31,674 nt of DNA from CAYWFP01 sp964457365 (GTDB lineage: Bacteria; Planctomycetota; SZUA-567), in NCBI GenBank assembly GCA_964457365.1, contig CAYWFP010000045.1:1-31674 (forward strand). The letters run 5' to 3'. Position numbers and translations under genes: made by a program. Shown piece by piece: positions 9,101-15,471 of the stretch (position 1 is the first letter of the stretch; every line of letters begins with the position of its first letter). The notes under the pieces were generated by a model. That model saw only the letters and a list, made by a program, of their open reading frames with translations. It was not told the origin of the DNA and did not search any database.

Positions 9101-9895
9101 CGATTTGCGCCAACCGCCCGCGGGCCGGATCTCCTCGCGGTGTCGCACGAGCTTCTCCTGCTGGAACTGGGCCTGCAGATCGTTGAATTCGTCGTAGGCG
9201 GTGTGATACCGCCCCGCCTGCACCGCCGTCACCGCGCGCTGGTAACGGATATAACGCCGGCGGCGCAGCTGGCGCTCTCGTAACACCGCCTCGGGCGGAG
9301 GTTCGTCGACTTCGGCGGTCGGGGTATCGATCTTGTTCGGCGCGTACTGCATCCGGAAGCGTTTCTCGTCGTGCTCGTCGCGTTTCTTTTCTTCCCAATA
9401 GAGCGCCCGTACGTAGTTGGCGCTGGCTTCCTCGAATACTCGCTCGCGCTCGATGGGAATGCGCTCGGCGTACAACCGCTGCGACTCGGCATAAAGCAGG
9501 TACGGATTGATCCAATCGAGCTTTTCGGTGACCTCCGTCGAGAACTCCGGATGACGGAAGATGAAGTCGAAGTCGCCGGCCGCCTGCTGGACGGTGAGGA
9601 TCAATTCCTTCTCCGGCAGCGGCACCAGCGGATCCCGCGCGGCCATCAGGGCTTCGTAACCACTGCTATACATGTCCACCAGCTTCGGCGGTTCGGCCTT
9701 GACCGCTTTGGGCAAGAGCAGCCAGGAGACAGTCAGCATGACCAGCGAGAGGCCGAGAAAGAAGAGCGGATGGTAGTAAATCAGCATCCCGAGCAGCCCC
9801 GGCTTGCGGACCCACTCCATTCCTTCGCCGGCGACTTCGTCCCCGCTCTCGGGCTCTTGCTCGTATTCGGCCATTTCCGGCAGATCGTCAACCAC
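6104..9895 (-). CDS. Giant membrane-anchored TPR-repeat protein, function unknown
   Basis: A 1263-residue protein. Residues 1-36 are acidic and probably cytoplasmic; one membrane helix follows (about 37-62, MLIYYHPLFFLGLSLVMLTV onward). Nearly everything after it is helical and TPR-like: examples are YHLGTIYDRQGEVERAEREYR, AGESFFAAGQYGRVIQAFNMY with LLGRAHVNLGQLQEAINVFR, and at the end YLMAECLAKLNRRDEAVRFYR. The large domain is most likely periplasmic by the single-anchor layout, but topology is not proven. It heads the cluster with a FlgN-like chaperone and a sigma-54 two-component pair. I choose the GTG at 9895 because GGGAG (9908-9904) lies eight bases upstream; ATG at 9874 is an alternative. 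No enzyme motif is visible. TPR arrays hold multiprotein complexes together, so a scaffold in the envelope or flagellum is plausible, not shown. Confidence 0.85.
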   Translation of the reverse strand: MVDDLPEMAEYEQEPESGDEVAGEGMEWVRKPGLLGMLIYYHPLFFLGLSLVMLTVSWLLLPKAVKAEPPKLVDMYSSGYEALMAARDPLVPLPEKELILTVQQAAGDFDFIFRHPEFSTEVTEKLDWINPYLLYAESQRLYAERIPIERERVFEEASANYVRALYWEEKKRDEHDEKRFRMQYAPNKIDTPTAEVDEPPPEAVLRERQLRRRRYIRYQRAVTAVQAGRYHTAYDEFNDLQAQFQQEKLVRHREEIRPAGGWRKSTGPDLEPWPFELAEEDRIRIHYHLGTIYDRQGEVERAEREYRVFLLHAERGRERFLALMRLGGLYFARGKTMLRNASVGSARDETQLAGARRMFSAAADRYREVVEASAPETMLRRAYFDGGRAYLALAETMVVGRPTVWDITRRRADAVQQTLETFSNGRQLPERTQHALRALGRLWLRGGFAVPDPLSLSGQGALGLATTLGVQPRKTQVAERNALLTQARDFFEGAGASATEEYKGAARVMIARSLRVEGRLDQARKLFVHTRKRYFTREVELACLLGVTETYLDELQLERARVRYLGGVERQGSALLTPEDIKSWTGLCKQIHEESQAEAPSPGKHVWTLLPRQTRQIVREVSVTTRIASRYKPILLNRLNELLGRENLYNAKAFKDSILPEAALVLLQREPALLYERERQWLNRMLLDTALPQQILEASKGTEIAPFPPASRLTTLESDLLLSEDRIVRDLTRLSRAYVARANDMQESRGGELAREELRASLALERRALEDATDVNEYLLDNYAPGRADVLMQTADLFVRQARLAAAHPFLEYERARRLIARAGRTYEEAGKVGIDQVRGEEALMDAGESFFAAGQYGRVIQAFNMYLDRYGTSDRVGRASNLLGRAHVNLGQLQEAINVFRDNAYRGSPDGQKSLYYLGATYLLVGERVDKEGNAVDRLGDPDVPYPEVDEFGVQQVNTALQAFNEVRRIPELTPESRPWRWATFALGITWYRIAERAHRRELRSARAEDREPVSQAWLGYFEKAEAVLRESLERYRLKRSPADKLGLARSDSPQDYDEIHRLRLISEYYLARTLRERATFAGAEYDAEARGHLQHVIDTERYPDTMFEPREGLPLEIGRTVLGVTDGPRVQPAQLKLLRRNAFFLLAESWYDEGVRRENESPEAKTRAPQAFEKGLAVLRQARDQLQPRDAPQVLYLMAECLAKLNRRDEAVRFYRLAINAQRTLKDTEVDAEDPVGPKYWREMAEQRLRDLEYKEKEGVA

Positions 9896-9913
9896 CCGCC
9901 ATTCTCCCGATCC

Positions 9914-9943
9914 TTGACAATCCCGCCGTTGTCAACAGGCGGG
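9914..9943 (-). promoter_or_regulatory. Interleaved stems (pseudoknot or switch) in the TPR-gene leader
   Basis: Read on the minus strand, CCCGCC (9943-9938) can pair with GGCGGG (9927-9922), and TTGACAA (9935-9929) can pair with TTGTCAA (9920-9914). The pairs are interleaved, so they form either an H-type pseudoknot or two mutually exclusive hairpins. The element ends five bases before the GGGAG ribosome site and 18 bases before the GTG start. Both pairings are perfect. The one-base connector at 9921 makes a full pseudoknot strained. Confidence 0.45.
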
Positions 9944-9983
9944 TCGGAAAATTCAAGGTAGGCTACTATTCGATAACTGTTGA

Positions 9984-10008
9984 AACAAGTTTACATGTGC
10001 AACTTGTT
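9984..10008. repeat. Perfect inverted repeat, possible operator
   Basis: AACAAGTT (9984-9991) and AACTTGTT (10001-10008) are perfect inverted repeats separated by nine bases that themselves contain ACATGT. No T-run follows on either side, so it does not look like a terminator. The size and symmetry suit a dimeric DNA-binding protein between divergent genes. Confidence 0.4.
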
Positions 10009-10198
10009 GATGCAAGAGGCTAATCCTCTCCGCTGAAAACGATGGCCGCAAGCGGCAAGCCCCTCCAATGCGAACTATACGAATCAGAACCCGATCCGAT
10101 TCCGTTTGCCGCTGAAAAGAAGGGCTTTTCTGCCGGAGCAGAGACAATAACATCAAGTTGGCGAAGAATTTAGCATGCCGTGCAAAAAAAAGCCATGC

Positions 10199-10228
10199 TT
10201 GACATTCATGTGCCGAAAAAGCTATATT
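10199..10228 (+). promoter_or_regulatory. Sigma-70-type promoter for the response regulator and following genes
   Basis: A perfect -35 box TTGACA (10199-10204), an 18-base spacer and a -10 box TATATT (10223-10228, five of six consensus bases). Transcription would start near 10235, about 58 bases before the TTG start codon. It is the only strong promoter seen upstream of this plus-strand series. Confidence 0.7.
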
Positions 10229-10292
10229 TTAATTGTCGTATTGTTGGTCGACAAACTGATCTGTTTTTATAACTTCTTATGAGGAAAGCAAG

Positions 10293-10715
10293 TTGGAATC
10301 GTACAGGATCCTGGTTGTCGACGACGAGCCGGATGCGCTCGAATTGCTCAAGTTCCACCTCGAGCGCGACGACAGATCCATAGAGGTATACACCGATCCT
10401 GCTTTGGCGCTGAAGGCTCTGAAAGAAAAACCTTGGGATCTGGTAATTACCGATATCATGATGCCCGGCGCGGACGGTTTCTCCATTATTCAGGAAGCCG
10501 CTCTGGCCGAACCGGAGCTTCCGTGCATCGTCATGACCGCCTACGGGACGGACAAGACGCTGATGCGGGCCATCGAGACGAATTGTTTCGGCTATCTGAA
10601 TAAGCCGTTTGACTGGAACCATTTGAACCTTTTGGTCGATAAAGCAGGTAAAGCGATTCGCCGGCTGCGGCGGCATGCGGCGCGGCAGAACCGGAAACCG
10701 GCGCAAAACATTTAA
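10293..10715 (+). CDS. Single-domain response regulator (CheY-like receiver)
   Basis: A 140-residue receiver domain with a short basic tail (RRLRRHAARQNRKP) and no output domain. Phosphorylation residues are intact: acidic D10-D11, phosphoacceptor D54 in DLVITDIMMPG, T82 and K104 in LNKPF. The start codon is TTG, set by a strong ribosome site (GAGGAAAG, 10281-10288); no better in-frame ATG exists near the conserved first strand (YRILVVDDEPD). It may be a phosphorelay node, a CheY homologue for the flagellar switch, or a local signal to the coiled-coil and mre genes that follow. No kinase sits beside it on this strand; the closest is the PAS kinase in the divergent cluster. The partner is unknown. 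Confidence 0.9.
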   Translation: MESYRILVVDDEPDALELLKFHLERDDRSIEVYTDPALALKALKEKPWDLVITDIMMPGADGFSIIQEAALAEPELPCIVMTAYGTDKTLMRAIETNCFGYLNKPFDWNHLNLLVDKAGKAIRRLRRHAARQNRKPAQNI

Positions 10716-10736
10716 CCATCCAGGAGGGCGCTTGGG

Positions 10737-11597
10737 ATGAGCACGTTGGCAAAAATCTTTATCGTGTTGAATATGCTGGTGGGTGTTGCGTTTGCCTTCG
10801 CCTCGCTCACGTTGTACTCCAAGCGTATTCACTGGGCCGAGCAGACGCAGAAGGCGATGGCCGAGAGTGACCGGCTCTACGAAGCCTGGCAGAAGCTCAA
10901 CACCAAGTACATCGAGTACCAGGGCAAGATGGAGAAGGACAAGGTCGCCCTGGAGAAGGAGGTGAACAACCTCAGCGAGCAGCTCAACGAGCAGACCCAG
11001 GACAACCAGACGCTGCAGGAGACCAACGACCGGCTGGTCAAGGACATCGACCGCATCAACGACCGGCTCAGCGACCTGCGGGCCCAGATCGAGGAGAAGG
11101 AGAAACGCAACCGCGATCTGCAGGAAGCCATCGACAAGGAAATCCAGCGCGCGAGCGACTTCAAACAGGCCAAGGAGCACGCCGAGACCCGCGTCATCGA
11201 GGTCATGGCCGACCTGCGCGAGGCGGAGAACGAGATGATGAACCTCGCCCAGAGCAACGCGCAGATGCTGAAGAAGATCGCCATCCAGGCGAACATGATC
11301 GACAAGTACGTCAGCATCGTCGGCCCCGACCCGACCGTCAAGATGGTCGGCGACGAAGTCGTCCCCATCCGCGGCCGCGTGGTCAAGGTCAGCGAGGAAT
11401 ACAAGCTCGTCATCCTCGACGTCGGCGAGAAGGACAAGGTCAAGCAGGGCATGGAGTTCATCGTCTCGCGCGGCGCGCAGTACATCGGCAAGGTGCGCAT
11501 CCGCAAGGTCTATCCCAAGCTCTCTTCCGCCACCTTCGTCAAGGGGATGATGGAGCAGGTGCCGCAGCCGGCCGACTTGGCGCAATTGGACAACTGA
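10737..11597 (+). CDS. Membrane-anchored coiled-coil protein with C-terminal beta domain (paralogue of next gene)
   Basis: A 286-residue protein. Residues 5-27 form one membrane helix or uncleaved signal (KIFIVLNMLVGVAFAFASLT). About 30-195 is an uninterrupted coiled coil with heptad-like L, I and V spacing and many E, K and Q residues. A small beta-rich domain follows (about 210-270): RGRVVKVSEEYKLVILDVGE, then VKQGMEFIVSRGAQYIGKVR. The same domain ends the next protein, with shared features G-x-V, KLV-x-L-x-x-G, RG-x-QY-x-G and R-x-x-x-V. The layout resembles MreC (anchor, coiled coil, beta domain), encoded further down, but it is not MreC. The start is supported by AGGAGGG at 10722-10728. 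Function unknown; an envelope scaffold role near the elongasome is inference. Confidence 0.85.
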   Translation: MSTLAKIFIVLNMLVGVAFAFASLTLYSKRIHWAEQTQKAMAESDRLYEAWQKLNTKYIEYQGKMEKDKVALEKEVNNLSEQLNEQTQDNQTLQETNDRLVKDIDRINDRLSDLRAQIEEKEKRNRDLQEAIDKEIQRASDFKQAKEHAETRVIEVMADLREAENEMMNLAQSNAQMLKKIAIQANMIDKYVSIVGPDPTVKMVGDEVVPIRGRVVKVSEEYKLVILDVGEKDKVKQGMEFIVSRGAQYIGKVRIRKVYPKLSSATFVKGMMEQVPQPADLAQLDN

Positions 11598-11623
11598 ACC
11601 GAAGCGAGGATACCGGAAACGCC

Positions 11624-12472
11624 ATGACCACCGAGATCTCCGACGAATACAAACTCTATCCGACCATCCGCGCGACCACACTGCTGCTCTGGGGCTGTGT
11701 GGTCGTGGCGCTCTGTTGCGGCAGCTTCGCCGTGGTGCTCAACTGGAAGAACAGCGAACTCTACGGAAGATTCGCGGCGCTGCGCAACGAACAGAGCAAG
11801 CTCAAGGACAAACTGCGCCAGGCAGACATGGCCTTGAACCAGACCGAGGCGGACCTGACCGCCCTGCGCGCGCGCGCCGATACCGGCCAGCCGCGCGCGG
11901 CGATGGCCGAATCCAGGCCGGATGCCGTACCCGCCGCGCCGGCCGAAGCGATCACCGTGGTCGCCCCCGAAGACGCTATCGAGATCCCGGGCGCGCCCGC
12001 GGAAACCACCTCCGACCCGTTCGAACCGGTGACGGAAGAGGTGCTGGCGATGCGCGAAAACACGGAAACGGAAGAACTGCCCAGAACCGACGTCGGTGTT
12101 CCGCCCGCGAAGACTGAGAGCACGAAACCCATCGCGGAAACACGGGAATCCGAGTCGCTCTCGGAGCCAGTGGCGGAGACGACCGGGCAAGCGGCGGAAC
12201 TGGCCGCTCCCGTGGCCGCCGAGACCAATATGGCCGGCGAAGTTCTGAGCTGCAACATCGACCGCAAGCTGGTCATGCTGAGCCTGGGCGCCACGCGCGG
12301 CCTGGAGGCGGGAAAGCGCTTCACCATCTGGCGCGGCAAGCAGTACGTCGGCGAGATCCGCGTCAAACGAGTCTTCAGCATCCACAGCCAGTGCGAGGTG
12401 GTCACATTGACGCCGATGGGCATCCGCGTGGGCGATGTCGCCAAGATCGCCGCGGCGCATCCGCACAAATAG
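11624..12472 (+). CDS. Second membrane-anchored protein with the shared C-terminal beta domain
   Basis: A 282-residue protein. Residues 1-17 are polar, 18-38 are a membrane helix (TTLLLWGCVVVALCCGSFAVV), 45-86 are a short coiled coil, and 87-200 are a low-complexity linker rich in A, P, E and T. The C-terminal domain (about 204-275) matches the preceding protein: GEVLSC..., KLVMLSLGATRGLEAGKRF, RGKQYVGEIRVKRV. The two genes therefore look like an old tandem duplication in which one copy kept a long coiled coil and the other gained a disordered linker. Such linkers let a domain reach through the periplasm. The ribosome site is weak (GAGGAT region). Start ATG at 11624 fits because the membrane helix follows at the usual distance. 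Function unknown. Confidence 0.84.
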   Translation: MTTEISDEYKLYPTIRATTLLLWGCVVVALCCGSFAVVLNWKNSELYGRFAALRNEQSKLKDKLRQADMALNQTEADLTALRARADTGQPRAAMAESRPDAVPAAPAEAITVVAPEDAIEIPGAPAETTSDPFEPVTEEVLAMRENTETEELPRTDVGVPPAKTESTKPIAETRESESLSEPVAETTGQAAELAAPVAAETNMAGEVLSCNIDRKLVMLSLGATRGLEAGKRFTIWRGKQYVGEIRVKRVFSIHSQCEVVTLTPMGIRVGDVAKIAAAHPHK

Positions 12473-12527
12473 CCGGCAGCGACCGGAGAACGCATGCCCC
12501 GTTCCGGGGCGCAAGGGAGGCAGAATC

Positions 12528-12866
12528 ATGGCAGACGACGAATTCGAACTGCTCGACGACGAGGACGAAGAGGGGCAGACCATCGCCCTGGACGAGGCGG
12601 ACCTCGACGGCGACGAGGACATGACCCTGATGATCGACGAGGACGAGGAGGACAACCTTCTCGCCGAAGACGACGAAGACCTCGACGCCACCGGCGATTT
12701 GGAGGACGAAGAACTGGTCGCCGCCCCGACCGGACGCGGGACCGGCGTCTACACCGCCATGGTCATCATCACCTTTCTGATGTATGTCACCGCCCTGGTG
12801 GTGGTGCTGGCCGAAATCAAGGAATACAGCGACGAGACGCAGTTCCTCTTCGGGCTGTACAAGTAA
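12528..12866 (+). CDS. Small acidic protein with one C-terminal membrane helix
   Basis: A 112-residue protein. Residues 1-70 are extremely acidic (runs such as LLDDEDEEG, MIDEDEEDN and LAEDDEDLD), followed by a short basic/glycine stretch and one membrane helix (about 82-104, YTAMVIITFLMYVTALVVVL), then a short tail. The acidic part is probably cytoplasmic and disordered. The start at 12528 is set by GGGAGG (12515-12520); an upstream in-frame reading from 12435 is basic and overlaps the previous gene, so I reject it. It ends the series before a probable terminator and the mre genes. No family recognised. Acidic tails of this sort often bind basic partners, but no partner is shown here. Confidence 0.82.
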   Translation: MADDEFELLDDEDEEGQTIALDEADLDGDEDMTLMIDEDEEDNLLAEDDEDLDATGDLEDEELVAAPTGRGTGVYTAMVIITFLMYVTALVVVLAEIKEYSDETQFLFGLYK

Positions 12867-12895
12867 GTGGCCCCGGCCGCAGCGACACGATCCGC

Positions 12896-12927
12896 ATCGG
12901 GTATCCCCGCCGGGGTGCCCGATTTTT
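12896..12927 (+). terminator. Probable Rho-independent terminator before mreB
   Basis: ATCGGG (12896-12901) pairs with CCCGAT (12918-12923), and CCCC with GGGG inside it, interrupted by a small internal loop; five T residues (12923-12927) follow. It lies 30 bases after the acidic-protein stop, so the mre genes probably also have their own promoter in the 135 bases that follow, though I could not identify a clear one. Partial read-through is possible. Confidence 0.65.
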
Positions 12928-13062
12928 CCTTGAAACGGAAGCCTCTCGCAAGGCAAATGACAATAAGGAATTAGGAGCTGCCGGCGGAGTCGTCGGGGGC
13001 GGATCGGTGTCAGGGGCTGTCCGCCTCGCGGCGGTGACGCAGCGGTAGGTAAGGACACCAGC

Positions 13063-14118
13063 ATGCTCTTTCTCGACCGGGTCCTGGGCCTGTTCAGCCA
13101 CGACATGGGCATCGACCTGGGAACCTGCAACACGCTCGTCTACGTGCGCGGCGAGGGAATCACCCTCTGCGAGCCGTCGGTGGTGGCGGTCTACAAAGGC
13201 ACCAACCGCGTCCTCCAGGGCGGGCAGGCCGTGGGCATCCGCGCCAAGAAGATGGTCGGACGCACACCGGGACACATCATCGCGGTGCGCCCGCTGAAGA
13301 ACGGCGTCATCGCAGACTTCGAGATCACCGAGGCCATGCTGACCTACTTCATCGGCAAGGTCCACAACCACAGCACCTGGGTCCGGCCGCGTATCGTCAT
13401 CTCCGTACCGAGCGGCATCACCGAGGTCGAGCAGCGCGCGGTGATCAACTCCGCCGAACGCGCCGGCGCGCGCAAGGTCTATCTCATCGAGGAGCCGATG
13501 GCCGCGGCGATGGGCGTGGGGCTGCCGATCGACGAGCCGGTGGGCAGCATGATCGTCGACATCGGCGGCGGCACCACGGAGGTGGCGGTGATATCGATGA
13601 TGGGCATGGTGCACTGCGAAAGCCTGCGCATCGCCGGTGACGACTTGGACGAGGCGGTCATCAACTATATGAAGCGCCAGCACAACCTGGTCATCGGCGA
13701 CGCCACCGCCGAACGCATCAAGCTCGAGATCGGCAGCGCCATCAAGCTCGAGCAGGAACTGACCTGCGAGGTGATGGGACGCGACCAGGTCAAGGGCCTG
13801 CCCCGCTCCATCACCGTTCACAGCGAGGAGATCCGCGAGGCGATCAAGGAGCCGATCGACCAGATCATCAACGCGATCCTGCGCACCCTCGAGAGCACAC
13901 CGGCGGAGCTGGCCGGCGACATCTACGCGCGCGGCATCTCCCTGGCCGGCGGCGGCGCGCACCTGCGCGGGCTGGACAAGCTGATCACCAAAGAGACGCG
14001 CGGCATCCCCGTGCACGTCCCGGACGATCCGCTGCGCGCGGTCGTCCGCGGCACCGGCATGTTCCTCGAGGAGATCGATCACCTCGGCCCGGCGCTGGAG
14101 AGCACGCGGGAGTACTAG
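13063..14118 (+). CDS. mreB: Rod shape-determining actin homologue MreB
   Basis: A 351-residue bacterial actin that polymerises under the inner membrane and guides wall synthesis. The N-terminal phosphate-1 loop is DMGIDLGTCNTLVYVRGEG, the phosphate-2 region is VDIGGGTTEVAVISMMGMV, and the adenosine motif lies in ISLAGGGAHLRGLDKL. Length (351) is normal for MreB, and the hydrophobic start (MLFLDRVLGLF) fits a membrane-binding N-terminus. The ATG at 13063 is followed by the conserved start of the family; the ribosome site (GTAAGG) is modest. It is the first gene of a compact mreB-mreC-mreD-PBP2-rodA run that lacks intervening genes, the classic elongasome order. Confidence 0.98.
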   Translation: MLFLDRVLGLFSHDMGIDLGTCNTLVYVRGEGITLCEPSVVAVYKGTNRVLQGGQAVGIRAKKMVGRTPGHIIAVRPLKNGVIADFEITEAMLTYFIGKVHNHSTWVRPRIVISVPSGITEVEQRAVINSAERAGARKVYLIEEPMAAAMGVGLPIDEPVGSMIVDIGGGTTEVAVISMMGMVHCESLRIAGDDLDEAVINYMKRQHNLVIGDATAERIKLEIGSAIKLEQELTCEVMGRDQVKGLPRSITVHSEEIREAIKEPIDQIINAILRTLESTPAELAGDIYARGISLAGGGAHLRGLDKLITKETRGIPVHVPDDPLRAVVRGTGMFLEEIDHLGPALESTREY

Positions 14119-14119
14119 C

Positions 14120-14926
14120 ATGACGCGCACCCCGCTCACCGCCCTCCTGCTCCTGCTGGCGGCTCTCGCGCTCTACCTCCTTCCCGGGCACTACCTCGCG
14201 CAATGGCGGCTGTATCTGCACGACGGTTCGGTGACGCTGCGCCGCCGGCTGGGCCTGGGCGAACCCGAACCGCCGCCGCGCGCGGCCGTCGACGAGATTC
14301 CGCTGCGACAGCGCATCGAGGAACTCACCGACGCGGTAATGCGCAGAGACGCCGAGATCGCGCGGCTGCAGAGCCGCCTGGCGTCGCTGACGGAATTCCA
14401 CGAGCGGTTTCCTCGCCTGAACGTGGTCGAGGCGCGGGTGATCCTCGCCGGGGGGGGCGCGCTCGGCGACACCGTCACCCTCGACAAGGGCCGCGTCGAC
14501 GGCGTGACCGAAGGAACTGCGGTACTGCAGGGACAGAACCTGCTGGGGCGGGTGGTGCAACTGGGCGACCACTCGTGCCTGGCGCTTCTGGTCAGCGCCC
14601 CCGGAAGCATCGTCTCCGCGCGCAGCGGCCGGACGCGGGAGCGGTGCACCGCCCACGGCAGCGGCCGCGGCAGCGCCTACGCCACCTTCTACGGCACCAA
14701 GATCCGCGCCGAAGCCGGCGACATGCTTTATACGTCGGGACTACTGGGCAAGCTGCCCGCGGGGCTGCAGATCGGAATGCTGCGGGAAAACCCCGGCGAA
14801 GGTCCCGAACCGGCGACGCAGGAAGCGACGCTGGAGCTGCGCGCGAATCTGGCCGTGCTGGAGGACGTGCTGATTCTGCGCAACGCGGGCGAAGAGGACG
14901 CACCGGCCACGCCGCCGGTGGGATAG
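14120..14926 (+). CDS. mreC: Rod shape-determining protein MreC
   Basis: A 268-residue single-pass protein that links MreB to PBP2. It has one membrane helix (about 6-22), a coiled coil (about 58-95), and a beta-barrel domain: VEARVILAGGGALGDTVTLD, DGVTEGTAVLQGQNLLGRVV, then SCLALLVSAPGSIVSAR. The typical MreC pattern of 'G-V-x-x-G-x-x-V-x-x-x-x-x-L-x-G-R-V' is present. The start ATG lies one base after the mreB stop, so translation is coupled. An eight-G run (14450-14457) codes the GGG of the beta domain; a slip there would frameshift the gene, but the frame is intact in this copy. Sequence identity to textbook MreC is likely low, so the call rests on architecture and position. Confidence 0.92.
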   Translation: MTRTPLTALLLLLAALALYLLPGHYLAQWRLYLHDGSVTLRRRLGLGEPEPPPRAAVDEIPLRQRIEELTDAVMRRDAEIARLQSRLASLTEFHERFPRLNVVEARVILAGGGALGDTVTLDKGRVDGVTEGTAVLQGQNLLGRVVQLGDHSCLALLVSAPGSIVSARSGRTRERCTAHGSGRGSAYATFYGTKIRAEAGDMLYTSGLLGKLPAGLQIGMLRENPGEGPEPATQEATLELRANLAVLEDVLILRNAGEEDAPATPPVG

Positions 14927-14934
14927 GAGTCGTG

Positions 14935-15453
14935 ATGCGCTGGACGCTCTTTGCGGTCCTGCTGCTGTTTCTGGGCACGGTACAGATGCGACTGGGGCCG
15001 CAGGTGGACCTCTGGGGGCTGCGCGGGGAATTTTTCTTTCTCCTGGCCTTTCACAGCGCAATCCATGCGCCGCGGCGTTACCACGTACCGCCGGCCTTCT
15101 GGCTCTGCGGCCTGGCGCGCGACATGTTCCTGGGCATGCACCTGGGCGCGAGCACGCTGCTCTACACCCTCGCGGCGATTCCCGTCTTCATCCTGCGCCG
15201 GCACGTACTGAAGGAACACCTCCTTACGCGCATGGGGCTGGTCTTCGCGCTCGTCTTCTCGCTGCTCTTGCTGCGGCCGCTTCTTGAGCAGCAACTCCTG
15301 GCCGGCGTCTTCACCGCCGCGACGCTGGCCGACAGCCTCCGCAACGCCGCCTTCACCGCCCTCGCGAGTCCGTTCTTCGGGATGGCACTGGAGTGGCCGG
15401 CGCTCGCGCCGTGGAAGGAAGCGCCGCTGGATTACGGTCTCTCGCAAAGGTAA
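14935..15453 (+). CDS. mreD: Rod shape-determining membrane protein MreD
   Basis: A 172-residue hydrophobic protein with four to six predicted membrane segments (for example RWTLFAVLLLFLGTVQ, FWLCGLARDMFLGMHLGAST, TRMGLVFALVFSLLLLRPLL). The motif GLARDMFLGMHLGASTLLY resembles the conserved MreD stretch 'G-x-x-x-D-x-x-x-x-x-x-x-G'. Length fits the family, and it sits exactly between mreC and the PBP2 gene. The start is ATG at 14935, preceded by TAGGAG around 14924-14929 overlapping the mreC stop; a GTG three bases earlier is the only close rival. MreD family proteins are short and poorly conserved, so position carries much of the call. Confidence 0.88.
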   Translation: MRWTLFAVLLLFLGTVQMRLGPQVDLWGLRGEFFFLLAFHSAIHAPRRYHVPPAFWLCGLARDMFLGMHLGASTLLYTLAAIPVFILRRHVLKEHLLTRMGLVFALVFSLLLLRPLLEQQLLAGVFTAATLADSLRNAAFTALASPFFGMALEWPALAPWKEAPLDYGLSQR

Positions 15454-15471
15454 TCGTCGACAAAGGCCCGT

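Larger units (their letters stand above)
9896..10292. other. Divergent control region between the TPR cluster and the response-regulator/mre side
   Basis: A 397-base AT-richer spacer with no convincing gene. It holds interleaved stems just before the TPR start (9914-9943), a perfect inverted repeat (9984-10008) and a good sigma-70-type promoter for the plus strand (10199-10228). These are listed separately. The middle part (about 10010-10190) shows nothing I can name. Confidence 0.6.

Noticed and set aside
6149..9283. Very long open frame on the plus strand opposite the giant TPR gene
   Set aside because: It reads as Arg/Gln/Leu-rich with no family pattern and no ribosome site, as expected from antisense of GC-rich coding DNA; the minus-strand TPR protein has clear repeats and a membrane anchor.
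10162..10180. Sigma-54 promoter before the response regulator (TTGGC ... AGC)
   Set aside because: GG and GC elements are 11 bases apart instead of 10 and the TTGC element does not match; a good sigma-70 promoter lies 30 bases downstream.
12435..12527. N-terminal extension of the acidic membrane protein
   Set aside because: It overlaps the end of the previous gene, is strongly basic unlike the rest, and GGGAGG supports the start at 12528.
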